Origin: Pempheris klunzingeri
Lineage: Eukaryota > Chordata > Actinopteri > Acropomatiformes > Pempheridae
Direction: 5' to 3'
NCBI RefSeq assembly: GCF_042242105.1
Contig: NC_092033.1
Coordinates: 7,972,908 to 8,036,907 of the forward strand
DNA length: 64,000 nucleotides
The notes beneath the pieces were generated by a model that searched no databases, was not told where the DNA came from, and worked only from the letters and a program-made list of their open reading frames with translations. This document shows positions 12,620 to 22,736 of the stretch, in pieces. Position 1 is the first letter of the stretch; each line of letters opens with the position of its first letter. The position numbers and the translations under genes are program-made.

Positions 12620-13000
12620 CGTGCGTGTATGTAGAGGACCACCCTGCTAATTTCAACAGCTTCATTCATTTCTGTGTTTTGACTGGCCGACAGCGACGGG
12701 GTGAAATGATTTACAATGGGTCAACACAGCAGGAGGGCTCAGGACACACAGTCAACGGCCAAACCCCGTCAGGCCATCTAAGGTCGTGTGGCCGACAGTA
12801 GTTAGCTGTGAAAACATATTATAGTATCACCTTTGGGATATATCAGAAGTCTGACGTTCAAACCAAACCACAGTTCCTGATACAAAACACAGAAGATATC
12901 AAAGTACTGATACTTAAGAAGTCAGTTTTCCTCGTGGACGAAGCTTGACTGAATACACTCCGTCCCCAGGCATGCCGCGGTTACTGTTACTGACACGATC

Positions 13001-13040
13001 CAGCGCACTCAACCAGTAAAGCATGAGACTATCAATCCAT
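13001..13040 (+). pseudogene. tRNA-Lys D-arm relic
   Basis: The stretch aligns with the D-arm and 5' anticodon arm of tRNA-Lys (ACTCAACCAGTAAAGC, then ATGAGACTATCAATC). The 3' half is gone. The assignment gains weight from the downstream flank at about 13115-13190, which is a diverged inverted copy of the flank of the erc1-intron tRNA-Lys near 52400-52480. Confidence 0.4.
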
Positions 13041-13693
13041 CGAATCACTTTCCCCTGGATGCGTAGGACTCAGACTAAAGTATGAAGACTCTGTCAATTC
13101 AGTGACCACTGTCACACAAAGCCAGGACGGCTGCAGTTCATGTAGGGTGCTGTTCTGTTAACCAACACAGAGAAGTTCATTCATACAGCACGTATATCTC
13201 ATTAGGAGAGGATGCTTTACTTCTGAGGTGAAATAACCGTCTACAGTTTTCTTTATCGATGAACTTTTCCTGTGAGGTATAAGGACTGTTGACCCAAACA
13301 TATGACCCCCCCCCTTCAGTATGTTATTGCAGCCAGGAAATCTGGCCTGTTTCTATACCACAGCAGCCTCAGTCGAATTCTCGAAATTGAATTCTCTATA
13401 CCTTCATACATGAACCTGTTGATACTGATTTCAATAACTGGTCATTGCCTGCAGCTATGGCAACCATTTATTTTCTTGATAATAGACCTGAAACCAGAAG
13501 TAAGGACTGCGACCAATTGTGCTGCTGTTTTTGAGAGGGTGATTCAAACAGCAGAATGAAAAACTAATTGCTGACGTCCTTGAGCTACAGCACAGGAGCG
13601 TCTGCAACTGCACTTGAAATATGATAAGAGGATAATGCTGAGAAGATGGACTCTATGCAGACACAAACTTGGATCTATTTTCCTGTAGTGTAG

Positions 13694-13766
13694 GCCCGGC
13701 TAGCTCAGTCGGTAGAGCATGAGACTCTTAATCTCAGGGTCGTGGGTTCGAGCCCCACGTTGGGCG
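13694..13766 (+). tRNA. tRNA-Lys (CTT)
   Basis: Complete 73-nt gene, identical in sequence to the other intact Lys copies: acceptor GCCCGGC, anticodon loop CTCTTAA, T-loop TTCGAGC. A TTTT tract at 13773-13776 follows as Pol III terminator. First gene of the plus-strand cluster 13.7-15.9 kb. Confidence 0.97.
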
Positions 13767-14389
13767 CTGCAGTTTTAGAGCCAAACAGAAAGGGGAGAGT
13801 ATCTGGAGTATCCTACACACCACCAGCCAAGATGAACTTCTAAAACAGTAATATTAATGAAATGAATTAATTAAAAGAGCATGTGCAGGTGAACTTGACC
13901 TCTGATGAGAGGACACCACTGACAAGATCACTGCTTTGGTTTGAGACCCACAATACCAGAGGTTTGTGCATTGGGAACTTTGAAAGTGATTCAGATACCA
14001 GCTGCTGACCTCCTTGAGTTATTTAAAAGTATTTGATATTAAACTTCAAGAAGACAAAGATGTATGTTGCTAGGAAAAATTGATGGCTGACTGATTTGTA
14101 CTATTGCATGTTTTCAGCTAGTATCAATTAATGATACTTTCACACCTCAAGATTTTAATACTGCACATTATAAATACTGCACATTAAATAGTGATCAGTA
14201 ACAGCTGATATTGCTTCTAGCGATCCATGATTGGCCAAAAAATCACTATCAAAGCGCCCTTATTTATAAGAGTGTCTGTAGCTGCATTTGATGTCCTGCT
14301 ACCCTGCTCTACTGAATGCTGACAATGATCAATAGTTTAATGGCTGTTGTCACATTTTTCAAGTCTCCAAAGACTTCATAGCATCAGCT

Positions 14390-14503
14390 GTCAGGATGGC
14401 CGAGCGGTCTAAGGCGCCAGACTCAAGGATTGTCTCCTTCCTGAGCACAAGAGGGATTTCTGGTCTCCAAATGGAGGCGTGGGTTCAAATCCCACTCCTG
14501 ACA
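14390..14503 (+). tRNA. tRNA-Leu (CAA) with intron
   Basis: 114 nt including an intron of about 30 nt after CAAG (begins GATTGTCTCCTTCCTGAG, ends GGGAT). The class II variable arm, T-arm GTGGG-TTCAAAT-CCCAC, acceptor GTCAGGA/TCCTGAC and discriminator A are intact. A T5 terminator is at 14506-14510. The 3' flank GATGGTGATACAGACAT is shared with the Leu loci at 1360 and 2258. Confidence 0.96.
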
Positions 14504-14626
14504 GATTTTTACATGCACGATGGTGATACAGACATCGCTCCTTTTGTTCCTGTGGGAAAAAAGTTTCCTTTAACAAAACTAAGAGTAGAATGTGGGTAAA
14601 CTGTATACATTTTTACAGCTAAATCA

Positions 14627-14697
14627 GCCCGGCTAGTTAGTCAGAGGAGCGTGACGCTCTTAATCTCAGGGTTGGCGCTCAAGCCCCACGTTGGGTG
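14627..14697 (+). pseudogene. decayed tRNA-Lys(CTT) copy
   Basis: The 5' and 3' acceptor strands and the anticodon loop CTCTTAA survive. The D-arm is altered (GTTAGTCAGAGGAGC), the anticodon stem carries TGACG in place of TGAGA, and the T-arm has lost bases (GTTGGCGCTCAAGCC), so the B box is poor. At 71 nt it is two bases short. It is unlikely to give a functional tRNA. Confidence 0.82.
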
Positions 14698-15455
14698 CTG
14701 GTGCTTTTGAAGAATAAAGGTCGGACTGCTAAAGCAACTTTGAGGTTTGTCTGCAGCTAAACCTGACCAGTTATTGTCCTGTCACTATCCCAGCCCTCTG
14801 CAGGCTAATCACACCACATGTAACCTCACACAAATATAAGACAGACACAACACTTAGAGAGTGAGCTGTGAGCAGAGGTTTTACATATGACAGCAGCAAC
14901 ACGGTAAATGTTGTTTATCTTTTTTATTTTTTTATGACAGTTTGAAAGTCTCCCCCAAACTGCAATATATGCCCATAAACTCACTTCTGGCTCTACTGTG
15001 TTGAAATATTTATGACACTGAAAACACTGAGCCTGATGTCTATTAAAGTAAGAACAGGAGCACAAAGAGAAACAGCCAAACTAAAATGTATATTCTTTAT
15101 TCACAAAATTCAGATTTGATAAATATGCTCATGTTATATTAATGCTAACAGTCAAAAAGTGAAATTTATTCAAATGAAAGACATCAACAGAGATTAGAAC
15201 TGAGATGTAAAGGGAGAACAGTGAGGTGAAGAGAGACAGAAAGAGAAAAGTCGGAAAGAGAGACAGTGAAAAGCAGAGAATAGGCTTATTGTTGGGAGCA
15301 CATGTTAAATAAGATTATTGTCCCCATCTGTTTGGATTTGTGTTCATCTGTATTTGTGTGTGTGTGTGTGTATGTATGTGTGTGTGTTAGAAAGCTTCCA
15401 ACCCAGTGCAGGTGTGCTGTTGATAGTTTTATCAGCGCTGGATCAGGGCGACTGA

Positions 15456-15515
15456 GAGGAGAGGAGAGGAGAGGAGAGGAGAGGAGAGGAGAGGAGAGGA
15501 GAGGAGAGGAGAGGA
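15456..15515. repeat. (GAGGA)12 pentanucleotide array
   Basis: Twelve perfect GAGGA units (60 nt), giving a pure purine/pyrimidine strand asymmetry. It is the only long perfect pentanucleotide array noticed in the window. Confidence 0.97.
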
Positions 15516-15718
15516 AAAAGGCTGCTCCTGATATGAGTATTTGTGGTTAAGTTATTCAATTCATATCCTCTTACAACACGATGCAGAGCCAAATAAAACA
15601 CAACATAGTGTAAACTTTGGAAAAACACAACATTGTACCATTACACCAAAAAGTCATGGAGTGTATTTCACACATGAATGAATGGGGCAGTTCATGCAGA
15701 CATGCTACACACTGGATA

Positions 15719-15775
15719 GCTCAGCTAGCTCAGTCAGCAGAGAGGTGTGAAGAGTGGTGTTTGTGATCCAACCCT
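15719..15775 (+). pseudogene. very degenerate tRNA-Lys relic
   Basis: Only the A-box region is recognisable (TAGCTCAGCTAGCTCAGTCA, with an internal TAGCTCAG duplication). The anticodon and T-arms are no longer identifiable with certainty. It lies about 100 nt upstream of the intact tRNA-Lys at 15826. Confidence 0.35.
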
Positions 15776-15825
15776 CTGAATGTTCATGCAGCAATGAAAT
15801 CTTGCCCATATTACCATATTGAACA

Positions 15826-15898
15826 GCCCGGCTAGCTCAGTCGGTAGAGCATGAGACTCTTAATCTCAGGGTCGTGGGTTCGAGCCCCACGTTGGGCG
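15826..15898 (+). tRNA. tRNA-Lys (CTT)
   Basis: Complete 73-nt copy identical to the gene at 13694, with all arms intact and anticodon CTT. A TTTT terminator follows at 15905-15908. Last member of the second cluster. Confidence 0.97.
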
Positions 15899-16937
15899 CT
15901 GGAGTTTTGAGGTATATCAAAGGCAACTACACTTAAGATCTAATGTTCTTGGATATATATGATATATACAACACTGGGCAGACTATGGAATAATGCAGTA
16001 CAACAGTGCCACAAACTAAAGCCTTCACATTGATCTGAAGACTAAAGCCAAACTTTGCTGAGCGATCAATCTCTAAAACAGATTCTGCATAACTGAGCAT
16101 GAGTTAGAATCTACTGCAGTGCTGCTAAAGTGGTAACTGAGTGTATTTAGACCAAACTTTTCAATGGATGTCACTTCTTGAGGGACGACGAAGGCCAAAA
16201 TGTGGCCTGCAACAGTCTGAGTAAGGCTCATTTCAGCCTTGCCGAATGCCAATGTCAAACTGAAGCAGCTGTTGATGACTTGCTGCCCTAACCGGCCGGT
16301 TAAGAGGAGTGAGGAGTCAGCAGTCAACAACGGTATAAAACACTCAATAAAATAGGTTTTTCAAACATTGTGAATCACCGAAACCATGAGAGTTTGTTCA
16401 CCATACGGGCATAAATGTGCACAAAATATATTAGGATGATTGGTCCAGTTTGAGTGATTAGCCACAGACAGACAGACACACACACACATGGCCAAATGCA
16501 TGATCCCCTCCAGGTTAATTTTTGAGGAAGTTAATTTAAAAAATGAATATATTCTGGACATTTGGGACCTGTGCTCTTGACAATATGATGTAAATAACTG
16601 TAGTTGTGTAAAACTCTACATGTCATCGTTCCATTTTGTTTGGAGAAGGAAATTATCAGGCTGAAGTAGTGGACTTCATGTAAATGAAGCCAGAGGAGGC
16701 GTTTGACTCACCAGTGCTCAGTAATGCTCCTGTGGTCTGATGCCGTGTGTCTTGTGGCTGTTTGGTTTTTGACTGTCCCCTTTTACCAGCCTGCTGGATT
16801 TATAAAACCCTTCAGCCTCTATAAAGTCTCCAATAAACCACGTTTACTATTAGTGTAGGACACTGCTAGCATACAGCTAGTGACCGCTGCCGCTGACCAT
16901 ACACACACTCTGACCGACACGCTGACACACATGCACA

Positions 16938-17073
<136 letters not shown>

Positions 17074-17962
17074 GGGACGTACTGGTCAGACACTTTTTAA
17101 GGGCTGCTGGAGTCAGGACCTCTGCCAAACTCTAACCCCATGTCACCCCACCCTGCCGCCCTGATGACATCACTGCATAGCCCTGAACCACCGGCCCAGA
17201 AAGGCCTAAGACATTCTCACACACACACACACACACACACACACAGCCTTTGAGAATGCAGCGAGCACAGACACCATAACAAATACCACAGGGTCACGTT
17301 TTGAGTGCGTACATACATGCGGAAATGCGTACACACACACAGCACTTGACCATAATGACTACTGCATGGCTGCAATGCATTGTCACAAAACACACATACA
17401 CACAAGTCATACTCACACACACACACATGCAGACACACAGAAATGGAGCAGCTTAAATGCAGGCTGCAGTCGTGAACTAGTTCTCTGATATGTTTTTAAG
17501 TAGCTGAAACAGTTTAGTGAATAATAAGCATCACTCTCTTTTTTGGCATGATGTCATGTCATGGACAGTCCTGGTGTACAGTGCACAACTAAGGCTATAA
17601 ATGAAGCTCATTTTTATTTTTAATCTGTTTATATCTATCTCATCTATTTTCTTGATTCATTGATTAATAGTTTTGTCTATAAAATGTTATAAAAAATTGT
17701 GAAAGATGAACACTGAACCACCAACGAACATCGCTAAAGCTGAGGCCAAAGCTTTTCAAATACCTTGTTTTGTTCGAACAGATTTAATTCCTCATGATAT
17801 AAATCAGGCAGAAGCACAAACCCTCACGTGAGAAACCAGAACCAGTGAGTGTTAAACAATACATCCATAATCAATCTAGTTGCACATTAATTTTCTAAAA
17901 ATATATTAATCAGTTGTTTCAGCAACTAACTGATCTTTCTCTGCAAAGTCAGCACCACCCTC

Positions 17963-18006
<44 letters not shown>

Positions 18007-18633
18007 CAGGAGTGGAGGGGTTAAGCCGGCCGCTGTCATGCACTGTCCTGGGAGGAATTCCCAGGATCCAAGTCAACCAATGAGAGACCAGCGTTTAAAA
18101 TACTGGCTCTTCAGCTGGAGAGGCCATCCTCTACAATTCAAGCACCGTCTGTGTGTGTGAGCCCAAGTTAAGTTATTAGGGCTCCCTAAAATACACACTT
18201 TACACACTCATGCAACACATCCAGTGTTACAGACCCCTCCCCCGCTCCAACACTTCAAATCCACTCATACATTTACACACGGAAACACACATTCACACAC
18301 TCAATATCTAAGTGTCCCGTTTTAGCCTTTTTTTCGTGCTGATTTTTCACGTGGGAATTTGTGAAACGTGTACGTGGAGTGTTGTTAAATTTCCACATCC
18401 ATTGTGTCTGAACATGTGGGACACACACTCAAACTTAACAATACACTCTTGAACGACCTTGAGAATTCACTGATGCTTGCAGACAACCAATCGTCTCAAA
18501 TATCTAGTGTGGAGACACACACGGACACACACACTTACTCCCCTTCCCTAATTACAGAGTCCTGAGGGACGAGACACTCAAGCAGCACTTCAGTGTTTGG
18601 TTAAAGAAAAGGTCTCTCTCACTAGTTAGAGGG

Positions 18634-18634
18634 C

Positions 18635-18667
<33 letters not shown>
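18634..18667. repeat. (CAGA)n tetranucleotide array
   Basis: About 8 CAGA units in a row. Confidence 0.92.
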
Positions 18668-18669
<2 letters not shown>

Positions 18670-19185
18670 GCAGGCAAAGTACAACAGTAATGAGGAATTG
18701 TTCAGAATGCAGATTTGATGGCCTTAGACACATTTATTAATTGTTACCTGTTTTTATATATTTCTGCAGCATGGATTAGTTAACAAAGCTACTTCTTCAT
18801 CAGCAGCAAACCATTATTTTGAGAAAGAAATGTCTAATTGTCTATTTTTCAGTCTTTCAGCTAAAGTAGCAAAGGTTTTCATGCAACAGTGGTGGAATGG
18901 CAGCTCAACGTCAAGTCAAACTGATAAACATGACAAACAGAGACAGGAAGTAAAGAAAGAGCAGAAAAGTGAACAAAAGGCATAAAAGGAAGAGAAAAGC
19001 TAAAATGGCACAAAGAGAGAAATAATGTCATGAATGAAGCAACGGGAGGGAGGAGACAGAACAGAAGTTGACTTGGTAGACAGGGAGGGAGGAGGAAGAG
19101 AGATTATCTCTCTCTAATGGCTAACTTGTTGACAGCAACACTTTTCACCACCTCTATCTACACATCTAACATTACTATCTGCCCT

Positions 19186-19186
<1 letters not shown>

Positions 19187-19247
<61 letters not shown>
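19187..19247. repeat. (CA)30 microsatellite
   Basis: Perfect 61-nt CA array. Confidence 0.96.
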
Positions 19248-19249
<2 letters not shown>

Positions 19250-20565
19250 CCTCTCCTCCTGCAGGGTTTATCAGCCCTGACTGTCAGTCCGCTCTACAGC
19301 TCAGGTGGGTTTCAGAATTTAAAACCATGAAAAGTGCAAAGCGAACCGGAGACGTCACCGCCAGAGACGACCTCGGCTTCCTGTCAGCTCCTCTGCAGCC
19401 GTCACGTCACATGTTGGAAATGAATCTGATCGTCTGCTTTCACATAAAACTCACTTCTCTTTTTTTAAGTCTGCTGAGTGATTGTCTCCAGTTAAATAAA
19501 TGTGTTTTTATGATGTATCGCGATGAATTGATGAAGAGGCTTTTATTGAGTTTGCTTGCTTTTTAAAGCATACATGCCTTTGCGATGATCTTTTCCTGCT
19601 GAATTTACTTTTCATTAATGTTTTTGGCTCTACTGAGAAAGGCATGCTGCTCTTAATGACACACTTTATGAAATAACGCATGTTTTGGGGGTTTTAATGA
19701 TGACACTGATCAGATTTTCCTCTGCCTGCATTTGGGCTAAATGTGCGTGGAACAAACTGGCTTTTTTTTTTGTAGATCTTGCCAAGTTCTCAAATGCAAA
19801 CAAAAAAACCCCCAATGTCTGATGCTCAGATTAGTTCATGGGATCTTTAGAGTGTCTGTGAAATGAACAGGGGCCAGAGGTCTCCATAGAGCCTAAATAG
19901 TGACTTTTGATCTGTGGATGTCTCATTACCAAACAGGAGAGGGCAAACACACACACACGCCTACAACTAATCACCCATAATCAACAAACGCAGCGCATGC
20001 ATGCATATTATTACATGTATAATGTCCGTTTAAATGCTACCTTAAATAAATCTGAATACATGTTCGTTGTTGGGTGAAAAAACCCAAAGAAACCCATAAT
20101 TTAAACACACCACAGTGAAGCTGGGTGTCTGTTTTTCCCAGAGAACATTTAAAGTTATTTGAGCGTCACGAACTAAAAAATGTCCACAAAAAAACATTAA
20201 TTGGAACACAGTTTGATTGCACAGCTGACCTCTGACCTACAGCAGCCACCTATTGCACACAGTACAGCCATAATTTAACATGAAGTTTATACAGGCCAGT
20301 GAACCAACATGTGGAGCTCCAGCCATCTGTTATCCTGCTCCTCTAGTGTCACCAGGACAAGTTTTCTGTTTGTGATACTTGAGTGTAAAGCCAGAGTTAA
20401 AGGCAGACTTGTGTCAGTGTGTCTAACAGCCTCTGGACCAGATGAAGGCAGAGCAACTTATACTGAGAGAAACATTTGTGCAACATTTCGACCAAAATAG
20501 TCCTGGTCTCCACCGCAGAGCGAGAGGGCTGCCTTCATTTAGGCCGATGGGGTTGGCAGATCTCT

Positions 20566-20652
20566 CTCACACAGACACACACACACACATGCACACACAC
20601 ACACACACACAGACACACACACACACACACACTCACACACACACACACACTC
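20566..20652. repeat. interrupted (CA)n microsatellite
   Basis: CA-rich tract of about 85 nt with GA, TG and TC interruptions, suggesting an older array than its neighbours. Confidence 0.9.
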
Positions 20653-21110
20653 ACCACTGTCATATGGGAGCCAAAGTCATGAAATAAGCCCATTCTGTAA
20701 GTAGACTGTGACAACGGAAACATTGTGGGGACAAAACGTCTACAAGTTCAAATGGAGCAAAGTCCAAAACGCAGTGCACCAAGTTCAAAGCAACTTTTTT
20801 TTCACAGTGACTTCAGATGTGTTTATGCTGTTCAGAGCGCACAAAGTAACTCACATCACTGTTAAAGTTCAGATCTATCATTTAAAGTCCATTAACTCTT
20901 GTGTAATGTATTACAACTGTGGGGACAAAGATGATGGAGCCAAAAAAAAAGTGACTACAAAGTGTCAGAAGGTCGAAATACATGTGTTCATTAATACATG
21001 TACTCACAGAGTGTGTCGTTTTGATTTAATTACCTTCTTGTGTTTTGTGGTGTCAAATTGAGAACTTTTCTTTTCTTAATTAAGTTTTAAAAAATGAATG
21101 CAGTTCTTAC

Positions 21111-21706
21111 CTGGTCTACAGGAAAAGTTTCTCCTCCGGCCACCCGAAGCTCTCCAGTCCGAAAAGTGCCGACTCTGAGTCCGACTAGGAAGCTGCAGAC
21201 AGATCGGTGTTTTTATTGAAAGGGAAACCCCTTCAGGCAGATCCCACAGCAGCCTCACTGAGTGATAACAGATACAAATTCTTCCAAGCGCCACTTTTGG
21301 CGCACGTCCTCGATCACCTTCACGGAGAAATACCACACGAAAGTCCTTGTCTAAGTCTCCAAAAGTCGATTTATGGGAGTGTATAGAAGTGTAACGCAGC
21401 CTCCGGCGATCCGCGGACCTGTCAGTGTCCCCCAAAGTCCCAACTTGTCATGTGGAAATGTGGAAATCGAGGCAGAAATCAGTGGCACGCGTTGCTCTGT
21501 GTGTACGACTGTGTGCGCGGTGTCCTCAGCAACAGGTGTCAGAAATAAAGTGAGATTTCTTCACGGCCATCACAAGTTTCCAAACGCTCTCCAACTAATT
21601 ACGCACGCAGGGAAAACGAGGAGGAGGAGGAGGAGGCAGGGAGGGAGGAAAGGAGTGTGCTCGCCAAAGTTTTTACGCGTCGAGCAACACGAGAGAAAAG
21701 TTTGAG

Positions 21707-21746
<40 letters not shown>

Positions 21747-21900
21747 TGAAACAAAAGAGCCCTGAAGTTCAGCCGGTTTCTGTTTATGCGCAGAATGAGG
21801 ACTCTCCTCTGCTCTGATGTGGAAACCGCTCGCCTGCCCACCGGCGGAGAAAGAGAGGGAGGGAGAGACAGCTGCCTCACACAGAAGCTGGAGGAAAGAA
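21111..21900 (-). other. probable first exon and promoter, minus strand (wnt5b candidate)
   Basis: On the minus strand this stretch ends in TGTAGACCAG|GTAAGAACTG, an almost ideal splice donor at 21109-21110. The 800 nt before it are richer in CpG than the surroundings (clusters around 21290-21500 and 21660-21690) and include a CT tract (GA on plus, 21709-21743). I see no convincing coding frame: the longest minus-strand frame (from an ATG at 21435) reads through the donor and resembles nothing I know. The best reading is a 5' untranslated first exon with its promoter near 21.8-21.95 kb. In tetrapods ERC1 is followed in the same direction by WNT5B (with FBXL14 nearby). erc1 ends at about 27.5 kb in the same orientation here, so wnt5b is the leading candidate, but no Wnt coding exon lies in the window. 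The exact transcription start is unknown. Confidence 0.5.
21709..21743. repeat. (GA)17 tract in probable 5' exon
   Basis: Perfect GA array (CT on the minus strand) inside the CpG-enriched putative first exon. CT tracts of this kind are common in vertebrate 5' UTRs and promoters. Confidence 0.93.
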
Positions 21901-21943
21901 AGGTGTGTGTCTCTCCAACATTCACCAGACATCAGGGATGAGT

Positions 21944-22204
21944 AAAACCTCTGTCAGGAGTGGGATTTGAACCCACGCCTCCATTTGGAGACCAGAAATC
22001 CCATTGTGGAGGAAGGATGAAGTCCTTGAGTCTGGCGCCTTAGACCGCTCGGCCATCCTGACACCTCTACTACTTGTATACAAAAAAAGAAAAAAACAAA
22101 ATAAAATACTAAAGGTAATTTGTAATTAGTCCTGCTTGTCCTGGAAGTCAAAGTCTGTTTGTCCCTTTTAAATTTCTTAAGTTTATTAACTATTGAAAAA
22201 GGTT
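21944..22204. repeat. tandem duplication, unit 1 (tRNA-Leu plus flank)
   Basis: The tRNA-Leu at 21952 together with about 140 nt on its upstream side (AAATACTAAAGGTAATTTGT, then AGTCAAAGTCTGTTTGTCCC) recurs at 22475-22736. The copies differ mainly by scattered substitutions and small indels in A-rich parts, indicating a fairly recent duplication. Confidence 0.88.
21952..22062 (-). tRNA. tRNA-Leu (CAA) with intron
   Basis: 111 nt on the minus strand with acceptor GTCAGGA/TCCTGAC. CAAG is followed by a 27-nt intron (GACTTCATCCTTCCTCC... ending GGGAT), and the variable and T-arms are intact. AAAA on plus at 21944-21947 is the minus-strand T4 terminator. It lies only about 50-250 nt upstream of the likely promoter of the 21.1-21.9 kb exon, in the same orientation. 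Confidence 0.96.
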
Positions 22205-22474
22205 ATTGTTGCTAAAGCTCATTTTAAAGTTCATACTTGTATTCGGAGGTCCTACTAGAGCAGCTTTACATGGTTTAATGTTCAAAATGTACATTATTTT
22301 TCTCATAGACGACTCGGCTGCTGGACAGAACAGTCTGCTGCTCTGCTCTCGCCTGTGACATGTTTGTTACAGGGAGCTGGCGTTATTGAGGAAAAAACAA
22401 TGGGGGGGATTCAGGAGGTTTTCAGTGGGCGGGCTGGAAGAGGTCACCTGATCAAAATGGAGGAAAATTCATGC

Positions 22475-22736
22475 AAAAGATGTGTCAGGAGTGGGATTTG
22501 AACCCACGCCTCCATTTGGAGACCAGAATTCCCATGGTGGAGGAAGGATGAAGTCCTTGAGTCTGGCGCCTTAGACCACTCGGCCATCCTGACAACTCTC
22601 TCAGGTGCGTTCAAAAAAAGAACAAGTATAAAACAAAATAAAATACTAAAGGTAATTTGTAATGTGTCCTACTTGTCCTCGAAGTCAAAGTCTGTTTGTC
22701 CCTTTTAAGTTTTTTGAATGTATTTACTATTGTTAA
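22475..22736. repeat. tandem duplication, unit 2 (tRNA-Leu plus flank)
   Basis: Second copy of the unit at 21944-22204. Its homology to unit 1 stops where the LINE fragment begins (about 22737). On its other side the TCAAAATGGAGGAAAATTCA flank is shared with the third tRNA-Leu at 24056 rather than with the first. Confidence 0.88.
22483..22593 (-). tRNA. tRNA-Leu (CAA) with intron
   Basis: 111 nt. The intron is nearly identical to that of the 21952 copy (GACTTCATCCTTCCTCC), but the 3' intron end reads GGGAA rather than GGGAT, next to the exon TTCTGG. D-arm AGTGGTCT and T-arm TTCAAAT are intact. AAAA on plus at 22475-22478 gives a T4 terminator. Confidence 0.95.

Larger units (their letters stand above)
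3200..13000. other. gene-poor microsatellite-rich interval
   Basis: No coding exon, tRNA or named transposon was recognised here. The interval holds GATA-type, CT, CA and TG arrays (listed separately when long), polypyrimidine stretches around 5.1-5.3, 6.2-6.3 and 7.9-8.2 kb, and purine-rich DNA around 11.5-11.95 kb. One GC-richer island at 8206-8330 has splice-like edges and is discussed as a finding. If the exon at 21.1-21.9 kb belongs to a gene running leftwards, this interval would be part of its first intron. Confidence 0.6.

Noticed and set aside
19260-19310. Plus-strand exon-like segment between CTCCTGCAG and CAG|GTGGG
   Set aside because: About 40 nt beside a CA array, no recognisable product and no partner exons; splice-like strings of this quality occur by chance.
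21076-21435. 119-codon minus frame across the putative first exon
   Set aside because: It runs through the excellent donor at 21109-21110 into the intron and has no known domain; more likely an upstream open frame in a 5' UTR.
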